64,000 bases of DNA, taken from Flaveria trinervia. Lineage: Eukaryota > Streptophyta > Magnoliopsida > Asterales > Asteraceae. Where the stretch lies: assembly GCA_025506515.1 (NCBI GenBank), contig CM046454.1, positions 59,135,313 through 59,199,312 of the forward strand. Reading direction: 5' to 3'. Shown here one piece after another: positions 11,874 through 23,822 of this stretch. Positions within the stretch are counted from its first letter, which is position 1, and each line of letters begins with the position of its first letter. The notes under the pieces were generated by a model. That model saw only the letters and a list, made by a program, of their open reading frames with translations. It ran no database searches and was not told where the DNA came from. A program made the translations under genes and the position numbers.

Positions 11874-14800
11874 ATGGCGACGATGCAACTAAAACCACGA
11901 CACAACTGTGTCGCACATCTCACAAAATCGCCATACTGGACCAATTTTCACAATGCCATTGATTTAATGGTTCAATCACCTTACAAAACGCTTTTCTGTT
12001 AAATCTCACCATATATGCCGAATCTCTTAATCAATTCTGGACAAACGTCACTTTTGTCTTTGAGGAGAATGACACAGAGTCTCTTCAATCGTTTGTCCAT
12101 CGTCAAAAAGTGGTCATTACTCTCCAGACATCTTCGCCAACACTCAATCTGGATGATGCCACTTTCCTAACTGGTTATCCAAAGGCCCAATAGATCAATC
12201 ATTTGCCCACCATGGATACCAGGGTAACCTGAGTGCATCTACCATATTGAAGAAACATTTCCAGGATGTCGAACGTCTCATCTTTCACATGGTAAATGTC
12301 TGCCTTGCCCCCAAGACTTCATCATGGGATCAAATGTCCACAAGGTGGCAAGAGGTAATGTACTCCATCCTTGAGAACAACCTTTAAATTTTTCTAAAAT
12401 ACTATTTTTAGAGCTCAAGGATATGGCCCAAAAACAACTTGCTAACCGTTGGATATTATATCCTCGGTTCATAATGGCCATAATTGAAAACCAGCTTCAA
12501 GCTGAGGGACTTGTTGGCCTGGGAGTCCTTGCTATGGCTGTATTGCCTGAAGTATACTCCCGGCCACTCTGACCAATCACTAAAAATGGTTGCCAAGCTG
12601 CGCAAACCCACACAGCTGGAACCCACAGCCACCACCTCCAAATCCAAAGTCCCCACCAAACCCACTAAAAGAAGTCAAAAAAGGCTACTCAGGGAAATGA
12701 GTCCCCTGAGGATGCCCCGCAACACAAACGCAGGCTATATCCACTGGTTATAACCCCCTAGTGGATACAAGACCTCACCAGCCACAGCCGCTCAGGCTTC
12801 CTCTCAAAAGGAGCCTGCAGCAACCAAACAGGGGTACCCACTAATCTGGGATCTTCCTCATTTAGGAGATTGCCATTGAAGAGCACCATTCTCCCCAGGT
12901 GCATACTGCTTTTTACTCCATCTCCCACTGCAACCGCCCCACAAAGTCCTACTCTCATTATTGCAAACGTGCTGACTCAGCTGCATGCCTCTCCTCCTCC
13001 CCAACAAACACCAACAAAGGGGAAAACCACAGCAATTGAGGAAGAGGATCAACATGCTTCTGACAGCCCACAGCACCAGGGTTTAACTGTTCTATCTCCT
13101 GGTGTAGAAATGCAGATAAGAACATCTGGTTAGGCTGCCACCTCTTCTGAATCAGCACATGATCAGACTGAGCCTAGTAACATAGCTAAGACCTCACCAG
13201 AGGCAACAGCTGATGGAGGACATCATCCTGAGGCTGGAAGTCCCCAGTTCCAAGAAAAAGGGACACATGCTAAAACTGGTCTACACCCAGTGCATGTACA
13301 TCCTGCTACAAGCAGGAGGTCAGGTGATTCAGCATCTGCTGATGATGACCTGGCTTCTTATGATGTTCTGGCCCAGAACACAATTCTTGAGGAAGAAGTC
13401 AGTAGACTACAAAGACTACTTGACCAATTCTCTCAAAAAAAGTCCATCTGCCACCAATATAAACCCACAGATGGCACCTTCACCTGAAGGTCTCCCATAC
13501 ACACTCAGCCACTCAACTTCCGAGCCACCAGCTTCTATTTCTGGCACTGCTTCTCAGGGACAGAACCCCTCTGAGCAAACAGCTGCTATCTTTCAGCAAT
13601 CTCTACCTCCTCATCACCTAATGATCACAGACATTTTGATCAAAACCATGGATGAGAGGCTTCCCTCAATCATACAACCCCTGGTGGAGGAGATTGTGAG
13701 CACAAGACTTTCTGCTACTCAAACCCTTGCAACCAATGCAACCAAAAAGGGGGAGTCAGTCAGTGAAAGCAAAGAGGAAGAGCATAATGGGAAGAAAGAA
13801 AAGGAATGAGAGGAAGAGGATTTTGTGAAGGGAGCTGACATTGATCAAGTGGTGTGAAAGTCACAAAGACTTTCATGTCACATATAAAAAGAGGAAGGTT
13901 GAAGGAAAAGAAAAAGAACTCGAACTCGATGAGATGATCAAAATGGCGGATGCTACACATAGTAAATCATGGACTCCATTATTGATCAACTGTATAGATA
14001 AGGGTTCGATACTGCACAGCTTGACTCAGAGATTAGGAGACTTGAGGTTGAAGAAATTAACTCAAGATGGGCAAGTTATGATGCATTAGAAAGAGAAAGA
14101 CTAGAGATCATGATCAGATTCATTGCAAAGTACCTTGGGAGATCATTGATCGAGATTAAGTCATGGACCAGGGATAGTATCTTGGCAATAACCACCAAGA
14201 TCTGTTCGTCTGAAGCATACACTAAGGGATTGGTGATTGAAGCACTAAATGAGGCAGGTGCTGGGAACAGAAAGGAACTAGCAAAACACTCAAAAGCCTC
14301 ACTCACTACAAGAATGCTAGAACAACTTGCAAAACCTGCCACTTCAAAATCACCACTACCACAACCCACTAAACAATTCCTTTACCCTCAAAACCAACAG
14401 CCGATGATGCACCCAAGAAGAAGAAGAGAAGGGTGTTGAGGCTAGAAGAAGAAGAAGAAGAGGATGATGAGGAAGAAGATAGGCTGCCTCTTTCCGCAAT
14501 CCTAACTTTGCCTAAAGCCAAACCTATACCATCACTCCCACCTCACAGATGGAAGCTGTGAGAGTAAAGATAGAAGAAGAACAGCAGCAAAAGCTTCATG
14601 ATGATGAGATGCTGAAAAGCATAGACAAAACGTATGCTGCATCTTCATCGATAATCAGTATGAAGAAAGAAGCTCTGAGATTGTACACACTTGCTAACAC
14701 ATTTCAATATCAAAAGGAAAAGGTGAGAATATGGCCTGATCCTAGGGTGGCTCACAGAATTGTGAAGAAAGACATTCCTTCGAGATACAAGGGCCAAGTA

Positions 14801-15193
14801 AAAAGGATCGTAGATGAAGAGATCACAGTGGTCCTTGTAGTATCACCCTGGGAAATTGTAGAAGATTTCAAGAAGGCCTATGAAACTAAACAGCCACCCC
14901 AAAAGATGTTAGAGAACAGAGTAATTAAAAAGGGGTTAGTCTACAAGAGGCTTGAGAACTTCAAACAAAATGAGCTCAGTCTGTTACTTGAAGGTACTCA
15001 CCCAGATGAGTTTGCATACAGACAGATTACAACAGTTGAGCTCAAAAATGGCAAACAGGCTAAGTACATTTCAGAGCTGTATGGGCGTGAAGGACTGTTT
15101 GATGGTGGAGCTGAAAATCTTACCATGGAAGAACAAATTATGTTTCTCAGAGCATACACCAGAGAATCCTACAGGCTTATACATGGGAAGTAG
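11874..15193 (+). pseudogene. Element A third ORF (Sirevirus envelope-like position), frame-broken
   Basis: It begins MATMQLKPRHNCVAHLTKSP. About 200 N-terminal residues form a conserved domain (AIDLMVQSPYKT, LDDAT, HMVNVCLAPKTSSWDQ, LANRWILYPRFIMA) also seen in B and C and, more distantly, in D. A Pro/Lys/Thr-rich middle (12600-13200) follows. A heptad stretch (NTILEEEVSRLQRLLDQ, near 13380) is next. An intact 214-residue C-terminal part (14549-15193) contains KGLVYKRLENFK, HPDEFAYRQITTVELKNGKQ and RESYRLIHGK. Function is unknown. No signal peptide or transmembrane segment is visible, which argues against a classical envelope protein. Frame breaks near 11995, 12190, 13800 and 14440 disable this copy. 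Confidence 0.75.
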
Positions 15194-15392
15194 ATTTCAT
15201 GGATAGGACCACAGCCCTGTGTCCAGTTCCCCAAAGTCAGTCTCTTATCCATACTATGCCAACCAAATTTCAGAAATCTATTCCAGGCCAGTGCTTAATT
15301 GGGTCATCTTCTTAGCTGATCAAGAAGGAAAAAGACCAATCTTATCGCCAACAATAAGTGGGACCTCAATAAGTTAAGGTTTTGGCTGCATT

Positions 15393-15407
15393 GGTTCAGG
15401 GGGAGTT
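15393..15407 (+). other. Element A polypurine tract
   Basis: GGTTCAGGGGGAGTT abuts the 3' LTR and is the plus-strand primer. The 200 bp upstream (15194-15392) are untranslated and match the same region in B and C. Confidence 0.88.
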
Positions 15408-16320
15408 TGTTGGACCAAAAGAACCAATGAGCCGGATCAGAAAAACCTTAAGTCCCACAGACGTCACAACAACTGCTGAAGTCCACAACAGCTGAAGACA
15501 AGTGCTGAAGACAAAGTCTGAAGACAAGTGCTGAAGACAAAGTCTGAAACAAAGTGCTGAAGACAAAGTCTGAAGACAAGTGCTGAAGACAAAGTCTGAA
15601 GACAAGTGCTGAAAACAAAGTCTGAAGACAAGTGCTGAAGACAATGTCTGAACACAAGTGCTGAAGACAAAGTCTAAAGACACAAGTGCTGAAGACAAAG
15701 TCTGAAGACACAAGTGCTGAAGACAAAGTCTGAAGACACAAGTGCTGAAGACAAAGTCTGAAGACACAAGTGCTGAAGATAAAGTCTGAAGACACAAGTG
15801 CTGAAGACCAAGTATCAGACGTTGTCACAACAGCTGAAGAGGTCTTCTTCAGTAGTTGTGACGGTTTCTTTCAGTAGTTTTATGTTTTTCTTTTCAGTAG
15901 TTTTGTAAATCGACTGAAGAGCTTGTTCTTCAGTCGTTGTAGTTTCAGTAGTTTCGTATCAGTAGTTTTATGTTTTGTACTTAGCACTCTGATATGTTCT
16001 CAGTAGTTGTGAACATTTCAGTAGTTTGTTAAGTTTTAGTTGTTTTTGTAATAAATCTGCCAGATGTCACTATCCCGTGATATTAGCAGTGATTGCACTC
16101 TATATAAGGAGTTTCAACCTATTTGTAATCGATGAATGATTGAGCAGAAACATTTGATATTATTGAAACTTCCTTTTCACAGAAATATATTCTCTCGTTA
16201 CAACCGTATTTGTTCTTAATGCATACGAATATCAAATTCTTGCTATAATTGTCTAATTCTTGTTCTTATTCCGCTGCGTTACACTCTAATCCATCAAACT
16301 TGAGATCACTGATCCTGTCA
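15408..16320 (+). repeat. Element A 3' LTR
   Basis: Sister of 3777-4645 with the same ends and a TATATAAG box at 16101-16108. The internal minisatellite (15497-15813) is longer than in the 5' copy. Beyond 16320 the minus-strand third ORF of B resumes. Confidence 0.93.
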
Positions 16321-16922
16321 TAATGGCCATTAGGAACCGAGGATATAATATCCATCGGTTAGCTATAGGCTTGGAGGCCATATCCTTGAGTTCAAGAAAT
16401 AATATTTCAGAAAAATTTAAGCTTTGTTGGTCAAGGATAGAGAATAATACTTGCTGCCACCTCATCGACATTTGATCCCAAGAAGAAGTCTTAGGAGCTA
16501 AGCATACATTCACCATATGAAAAATTAGTCGTGTTGCATCATGGAAATGCTTCTTCAGGATGGTAAAGGCACTAAGGTACCCTGGTATCCATGTTGGGCA
16601 AATTATAGATCAGTGATGCCCTTTGGAAACCCAGTGGGGAAAGTGGCATCATCCAGTTGTAGGGTTTGGCGAAGGATTTCTGGAGTGATGACCACCTGAC
16701 GATTGTTGACGAACGACTGGGGAGAGTCGGTGTCATTCTCCCCAGTGATGAGGGTGACGTTCATCCAGAACTGATGGAGGGATTCGGCATGAATGGTAGG
16801 ATTTAGAAGGAAAGCCGTTTTGTATGGAGAGTTGATCATTAGATCAATGGCATTATCAAAGTTTGTCCAGAGGGTGATTTGGTAAGGTAAGCAACACAAT
16901 TGTGACGTGGTTTAAGCTTCAT
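16321..16922 (-). pseudogene. Element B third ORF, proximal part (before the A insertion)
   Basis: On the minus strand it starts at the in-frame ATG at 16922 (MKLKPRHNCVAYLTKSP); the upstream ATG used in A and C reads ACG here. A one-base break soon after moves the frame to 16899-16603 (FDNAIDLMINSPYKTAFLLNP, LHQFW, QTLQLDDATFPTGFP). Then 16516-16321 (HMVNVCLAPKTSSWDQ..., YPRFLMAI) runs to the border of A. The ORF continues at 3776 downwards. Confidence 0.75.
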
Positions 16923-16998
16923 GTTCGCCGTTGATGTGAGAGAAGGTTCTGAGTTTTTGAACGTTAGGTTTGAGATGATGAAGCTCTGTAAGACAAGG

Positions 16999-17007
16999 TA
17001 TCTATAG
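16999..17007 (-). promoter_or_regulatory. TATA-like box before the third ORF (B)
   Basis: On the minus strand, CTATAGATA in the context ACCCTATAGATACC lies about 80 bp before the start at 16922. It is weaker than in C, but the position relative to the hairpin array and start codon is conserved. Confidence 0.35.
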
Positions 17008-17029
17008 GGTATGGGTTATAAAGCAACTG

Positions 17030-17480
17030 AACGGTTTGGTATGAGTCATCAGTAGTTTTAAGCGACTGATGACGTGGTATTAACCTTCAGAGATTGAATC
17101 AACTGAAGTCTTGGTTTTAGGCATCGGTAGTTATAAAACTACTGAAGACCATGGTTTTAGCTTCAGATGTTGGAAACAACTGATAACTTGGTGTTAGTCA
17201 TCAGTAGTTATGAAACTACTGAAGACATGGTTTTGTCATCAGTTGTTGAAACAACTGACGACGTGGTGTTAGTCATCAGTAGTTGTGATACTAATGAAAA
17301 CATGGTTTTGTCATCAGTTGTTGTAAATAGCTGACTACGTGGTGTTAGTCATCAGTAGTTGTGAAACTACTGAAGACATGGTTTTGTCATCAGTTGTTTA
17401 AGATGAAGCAGCAGTTTTAGAAACAACTGAAGAGAAAATTCTCATCAGTAGTTTTCGTCAATTCATAGCTTTTCAGCTGT
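17030..17480 (-). repeat. Hairpin array between pol and the third ORF (B)
   Basis: Unit starts at about 17201, 17239, 17276, 17314, 17352 and 17390 give a strikingly regular 37-38-bp period. Units alternate TCAGTAGTT/AACTACTGA and TCAGTTGTT/AACAACTGA hairpins, so the true repeat is a 75-76-bp dimer. Bases 17480-17678 hold looser copies of the words and no gene. Confidence 0.82.
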
Positions 17481-17678
17481 TCATACTGTCCTCAACACTT
17501 ACTCATCAGTCTTTTTGGTTGTTTTTCAGTTGTTTCATAGGACATCAGTACTTATCTGTTTGTACTTATATCAGTAGTTATGACTGTATCAGTTCTTGTC
17601 ACAGAATAAGTACTTATTTGTGATATGGTTACAAATGATCATCAGTACTTATTTACTGAGATAATCAGTAGTTATCAC

Positions 17679-20600
17679 TTATTCTAGCTGCAGCATACCA
17701 GCCTTAACACTAGGTTTTGGAAAGTCGAACTATCCAAAGGCTTAGTAAAAATGTCTGCAAGCTCATCAGCACTAGGCACAAACTTGGATCAATCAGACCT
17801 TTTTCAAAACAGTCCCTAATAAAATGATGTCTGATCTCTATATGTTTGGTCCTAGAGTGCTGGACAGGATTCTTGACAATGCAAAGAGCTGAAGCACTGT
17901 CCATTAATAATGGAGTCTTAGTCTCTGTAATGCCATAATCCAAAAGTTGGTTCTGAAGCCAGAGTACCTGAGAAGTACAGCTTGTAGCAACAATGTACTC
18001 TGCTTCAGCAGTGGATGTAGCAACAGATGTTTGTTTCTTACTCTGCCAAGAAATCAAACAGTTGCCTAGGAATTGACATCCACCAGAAGTTGACTTTCTG
18101 GTTAACTTAAACCCTGCATAGTCACTATCAGAAAAAGCAACCAATTTGCAAGAGTGTCCAGTGGAATACCATAAACCTAGAGATTGTGTACCTTGCAGAT
18201 ATCTAAAGATCCTTTTGACTGCAATCAAGTGAGACTCTTTAGGAGCAGCCTGAAATCTAGCACAAACACACGTTGTAAACATGATATCTGGTCTAGAAGC
18301 TGTTAAGTACATCAAGGACCCAATCATACATCTGTAAAGTGTTTCATCAACAGCCTTACCTTTCTGATCTGCATCCAGTTGTGTGGTGTTGCACATGGGA
18401 GTAGAACAGGGCTTACAATTTTGTAAATCAAACTTATTCAAAAGATCTTTTGTATATTCAGACTGATGAATGAAAGTCCCATCAGCCTTTTGTTTGATTT
18501 GCAATCCTAGAAAGAACTGTAATTCTCCCATTGCACTCATTTCAAACTTCTTATGCATTAAATTGGTAAAGTCATCACACAACTGGAGATCAGAAGATGC
18601 AAAAATAATATCATCAACATAAATTTGAACAAGTAGCTTATGCTGATCCACCTTCTAATGAATAAAGTTTTATCTATGGAGCCTCTAGTGAAGTTATTTT
18701 GAAGAAGAAAATTTGATAATGTCTCATACCAGGCTCTAGGAGCTTGTTTCAACCCATAAAGAGCCTTATCAAGCTTGTATACCCAATCTGGATGTTTATT
18801 GCACACTAACCTGGGGGTAGAGGAACCAGTCCCACACTTGTTGTTTCTTGAATGAAGTAGCTCAAGCTGCATGGCTTCCACCCATCCATTGTCTCTCAAA
18901 GCAACATGATAGTTCTTTGGCTCTTGCTGACTGATGAAGAGAGCATAGAAGCACAAGTTAGACAATTGACTTCTGGTTGAGACACCAGCATTGATACCAC
19001 CGATGATTTGAGACATGGGGTGATTCTTCAGCTCTTGGTGCACAATAAGATCAGTGCAAGTGTTTGTAGCTGGTTCAGCATCAGCAGATGTTGATTCAGA
19101 TTCTTGAAACCAAGTATTAGATGGAAAATCACATGATTTAGAGGAATGAGAATCTCATCAGCATTTGTTGTGGATGGAGCTGCTGAAGGTATAGGAACAT
19201 CAAGTTTAGCAGACTCAAGCAGTTGGTCACTGAACATGAAAAGGTGAGTACTGATATCATCATCATCTTCAGTACCACCAGGTGGAAGACTTGCTGCAGA
19301 AGATGATTTATCCACATGATCTGCAACAGCTGGAGTTTGATAAGGAGCATATTGCAGTATGTCCAGATCAAACAACTCCATAGGGTTTTGTGGAATTTTA
19401 TCCTTAGGAGATTCATTGAATTTCACATGCAAGGTTTCTTCAACTATCTTTGTTCTGCAGTTGAAGACTCTATAAGCCTTGCAAGTGGATGAATAACCTA
19501 CAAAATACCCTGCATCCACCTTAGGATCAAATTTGTGGAGTTGACCCTTTGTGTTGAGAATGAAACAAGGACATCCAAAGGCTCTGAAGAATGAAATCAA
19601 AGGAGCCAAAGATGTAGAGCTTCATATGGAGTCTTCATCAACCTCTAATTTACTAACACTCTATTCTACACATAGCAAGCTGTGTTGACAGCTTCAGCCC
19701 AAAAGGTCAAAGGCAAAACAGAGTCAGCCAACATGGACCTTGCAGCTTCAATTAAAGTCCTGTTCTTTCTCTCCAGTACTCCATTTTGTTCTGGAGTCCT
19801 TGGGATGCTAAACTGCTTTTGATTCCTTTTGAAAGATAAAAATCATCAAGTGTATGGTTTCTGAATTCATTACGATTGTCACTCCTTATACACTTTACTG
19901 ATAGGGAATACTGCTTCTCAACATACAGCACAAAGTTTGTAATCTTCTGTGCAACCTCATCTTTTGAATGTAGAAAGAAAGTCCATACGAATCTAGAGTA
20001 ATCATCCACAATTACCAGACAGTATTTCTTCTTTTCCATGCTCATCACTCTCACAGGACCAAATAGATCCATGTGCAGTAACTGCAAGCAGGTAGTGGAC
20101 TTAGGTTCTTCAATGGGAGGGAATGAGACTTTGTGTTGTTTTCCTTTCAAACAAGCAGTGCAGGCTTCATCACAGTGGAACTCCTTTATTGATAAACCTC
20201 TCACTAAATGATTGTGGATCAGCTGGTTCATGTTTCTGAGATTGACATGACCCAGCTTTTTATGCCATAGTTTAGTTTCCTGAAGAGAGGCTTTGGAGAA
20301 CAGGCATGGATGACCCTTCAAATCAATCTTCTTTGAAAAATCCAAGGCATACACTCTTCCGATCCTGTTGGCCTTCAAGAGAGTATGTTCATCCATTACC
20401 TTGTCAATCAGCCTCAGAACTTGGGAAGACAGAATCCTGCAGTTCTGTCTTATTAAAGTGCAACATGCCCTTTATCACACATCTGACTGACACTCAGCAG
20501 ATTATACTTGAGATTCTCCACATAGTTGACCTCATCAAACCGGATTGTCCATTAGACACATATCCTTCCCAATGATGTAACCTCTGGCATCATTTCAAAT

Positions 20601-20700
20601 GAAACAAATCCCTTCTTTCCTTGAGAGTAGTCATAAGAAGAGAACTACTCCCAGTCATATGCATAGATCCTCCACTGTCCACATACCAGATGCTCCTTTA
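17679..20700 (-). pseudogene. Element B pol (internal deletion in RT)
   Basis: The protease motif WYVDSGGSMHMTG lies near 20690-20651 with the normal D-S-G. Integrase (20396-19752) has LWHKKLGH to CTACLKGK zinc ligands and the HMDLFGPV marker. The second catalytic region reads SDNRNEF instead of the usual SDNG.EF. RT (19043-18558) lost 275 bp relative to A at 18797-18801, removing the palm segment with GTKWVFRNK to AFLYG. The second half and RNase H (18651-17710) are otherwise well kept: YVDDIIFASSD, YRCMIGSLMYLTASRPD, STAEAEYIVATS, HSRTKHIEIRHHF. A last frame shift precedes the normal end at 17679. It encodes no working reverse transcriptase. Confidence 0.9.
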
Positions 20701-20734
20701 GCATGTTGAAGAACCCTGCATAAAAGAGAACTAG

Positions 20735-23594
20735 TTAGATTTTGAGACCCAAACCTTTTGGTTTTGGGTCTGTTTTTATCAACAGATGCAACCATAACTT
20801 GTTTCTTATGATTAACAGCTGAAGAAGGAGATGGTGCTGAAATGGATTCCTTGGATTTGGCTTGGAATGCCTTTTCAGTGATTTGATTACAGGTGCATCT
20901 AGTTGGTTAACTCTCCCCAACAAATGCTGAACCATCATAACAAGTTGTGTCTGATTTGTAGCCAAAGCTTTCAGCTCTTGTGACATATCAGTACTTGTGT
21001 TTGATGAGTTCCTGTGATCCACCATTTCCTCCTTAAAATTAACAGACTTAGTCTGATGTTTATCATGAGGACCACCATCAGTGTTTTGTGATGAACCTTA
21101 TCCTTCTATTGGAATTTGGTTGAAGGCTTGGGTTTATCACAATGGAATGATTGCGGTGCAAACTTAGTCTCAACTCAGTTTTCATTTCATCCATCTGGAT
21201 TTTAATGAGCTTATCTCTGTTGAGTTTGGAACCCTTTCTGTACAACATTCATCATAGAGATGATTGAATTTACCACATATTTCACATGGTTTATTCTTCA
21301 ACTTGGATTGATCAACTGCTAATGTGGAAACTACTGAAGGTGTGCTCTTCAGTACTTTCCTCCTTTCAGTAATTTTGTTCAGTACTGAAGAATCTGTAAC
21401 AACTGAAGAGTTGTTCTTCTGTTGTTTATTGTCAGCAGTTGTTAATCCATTTATTTCAGCTGATTTGAAATGCTTTTCAGTTGTTGTAACTTGCCCTTCA
21501 GTACTTAAGTTACTTTGAGGGACAACATCTGAAATACTCAGCTTCATGTGCTTATTAGTAGTTAACCCATCAGCCAATTGACTTGCTGAGGTATCAACCC
21601 ATATTTCATCTTGTGATTTTGGGAGATCACTTGTGGATGATTCACATGATAATATGGTTTGGAGATTGCTTTCACTTTCAGATTTTACTATTGGTATTGG
21701 AGTAAAATCTGTTGGAGGTGCAATATGGTTGTAGCCAATTCCAAACTCACATTCGAAGCAGATTGCTTACTGAGCAGCATTTCAAATCCCTTGCAGGATG
21801 ACACCCAGCGGTCACACTCAACTTGGGTAACTGCAAGTTTTTCTTTGAGTTCCTTATGGTTCTCAAGAATGACCTCTAGTTTAGCCTTTACATCATTTAA
21901 TTGGCATTTAAGCTTATAAATCTCATCATCTTTGTCCTTAAGGACAGACTCATATTAAGCTTTTCTTTTGGAAATAGTTTGCTCAAGCTCTAGATTTTGA
22001 TTAATTACAGCTACATTTGCTTCTCTAATAGAGACAAATGCATCTATGCAAGATTCAGAACAAAGCTTGGCCTTAGCCTCAGAGGATACCTGGGTTACCT
22101 GTGAAGAAGATGCATTAGAGCATGAACCCTCAGTAGATTCCAGGGCCATGAGAGCTAGATTCCCAAAGGATGTTCACCACCATGTTGACCATCACCAGTA
22201 AATAATTGCTCAGTACCAGAGAGATCATCTGGTAAACTGCTCAAGTCAACATTACCAAGGGTGAAAAAGCTGTGATGAGTTTGTGATTGAGATAGTAGAG
22301 GCTCAGGTAATGCTTGTGGTTGTTGTACAGTAGGAACTTAAACTGGATTAGGCTGAGGCATGTAATAGCAGGGATACGGATATGACATTGGACCCTGAGG
22401 GACAAAATATGCAGGCGAAGCAGGTTGTGAATGATGACCAGAACTAGCAGGATGTTGCCCCCTGTTTTGTGGACTAGTGCTTGGAAAAGTCACAAAGGGT
22501 GCAGAGGAGTTAGATCCAGATGATCTACACTCTCTTGCAAAGTGTCCAAGCCTTTGGCATTTGTGACACCTCAACTTACTCTTGTCAAAACCAACTTTGG
22601 TTTTGCCAGAGAGTCCTGGAAATTTCCTGCCAGTCCTCTTGTAGAACTTCTGAGATCTGATATTAATCAAGGCCATTTGGCTCAGAATATTCATCTCTTC
22701 TAGATCATCATCAGCTATTCCTTTCAAATCATCCATGATAAAACATAAATTGTCACTTTTACAGCCTGAGTGACTATCAACACCAATGAATGCATGATCT
22801 GAACTATTTGAGAGAAATCTATATGCTCATCATAATTACTTTCAGATGCAGCATATTCTGACTCATGACCAACCAAGGCAATGTTCCCTGGTACAAAAAT
22901 CATCAGTGAGCTTTCCTGATGATGTCAGTTTCCTTTTCTGCTCTATCTCTCTCTCAAATGTAAGCAGTTTCCCATGAAGTTGGGTGAGAGATAGTTTATC
23001 CAGATTTGCACTGGAGCGTAGGACAATAGTGTATGTGTCCCATCTCTCAGGCAGTGATCTAAGGAATCTGTTGTTCATCTGGCTATTGATATATTCATGT
23101 TGACCATTTTTAGCTCAGAGATCAAACTGGAAAAACGCTCAAACTGTTGAGTCAGTGTCTCACCCTTCCTATGAGAGAATGTTTCATATTGTTGGGCAAG
23201 GATTTCTCTGTTTTTTGCTAAGACCTCATCAGTTCCACCGAATTGTTCCTTCAGTGCATTCCAGAGGTCATGAGCAGTTTCATGATGCATAAGCCCTGAA
23301 TAGATTTCATTGGCAGTGCCATGGCCAGAATTCCATGGGCTTTAGCATCAATCTCAAACAGTTTTCGATCTTCATCTGAGTATTGTTCCTTCTTCTTCGG
23401 AACCATTTGATTGGTTTCCGGATTGTTCACCATAGGCTTATGTGGACCATGTACCACCGATGTCCAACAACCTGAACTGTTAACAGACAGGTGATGAAGC
23501 ATTCTTCGTTGCCATATGTTATACTCAGTCCTAACAGCATCGGAGGCTTGGTTGAAGAACCGGTATTGTGAGGGTCATCAGAAGGAGTAGTCAT
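20735..23594 (-). pseudogene. Element B gag (two zinc knuckles), frame-broken
   Basis: It starts MTTPSDDPHNTGSS at 23594, the same start as A. Pieces at 23502-23251, 23290-23075, 23078-22863 and 22736-22338 tile one gag with single-base shifts between them. Knuckle 1 is CHKCQRLGHFAREC (near 22570-22530). A coiled-coil-like stretch lies at 22149-21955. Knuckle 2 is CEICGKFNHLYDEC (near 21290-21250). The Ser/Thr-rich linker between them contains the element's CAGTAGTTTCCAC-type words. The C-terminal end lies at the stop near 20735, again with a splice-acceptor-like string just downstream. Confidence 0.82.
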
Positions 23595-23804
23595 TCTCAG
23601 ATTCAACCAAAATCAATTAAGTTTTAACAGATTTAGAACAGAACACAACAGACCAAATTGAACCAAGAGAAAATAGAACGCAATAAAACGAAAGTAGCAG
23701 AAATTCAATTAACTATAACCGATTCTTGCAAATATGCTAATTCAATCAAATACAGATATCGATTAGCAGTTTCAATGATCAATTGTTAGATCGATCAATG
23801 ATTA

Positions 23805-23820
23805 ACCAGCTCTGATACCA
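23805..23820 (-). other. Element B primer binding site (tRNA-Met)
   Basis: On the minus strand TGGTATCAGAGCTGGT lies two bases after the 5' LTR end (CCTAACA). Bases 23595-23804 are the untranslated leader. Confidence 0.92.
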
Positions 23821-23822
23821 AT

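Larger units (their letters stand above)
3777..16320 (+). mobile_element. Element A: full-length Sirevirus-like Copia retrotransposon nested in B
   Basis: It has two LTRs (869 and 913 bp) starting TGTTGGACC and ending GATCCTGTCA, a primer site at 4648, gag with two zinc knuckles, a Copia-order pol (protease, integrase, RT, RNase H), a hairpin array, a third ORF and a polypurine tract at 15393. Total length is 12.5 kb. The target duplication is imperfect: the flanks share only about four bases (ATAA), with one LTR-edge base uncertain. Frameshifts and stops interrupt every ORF. The LTRs differ mainly in the copy number of an internal 22-27-bp repeat, which suggests a fairly recent insertion. 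Confidence 0.94.

Noticed and set aside
17201..17420. CRISPR-like array (regular 38-bp spacing)
   Set aside because: The repeats are imperfect hairpins with similar, not unique, spacers inside a plant retrotransposon; no cas genes and a eukaryotic context.
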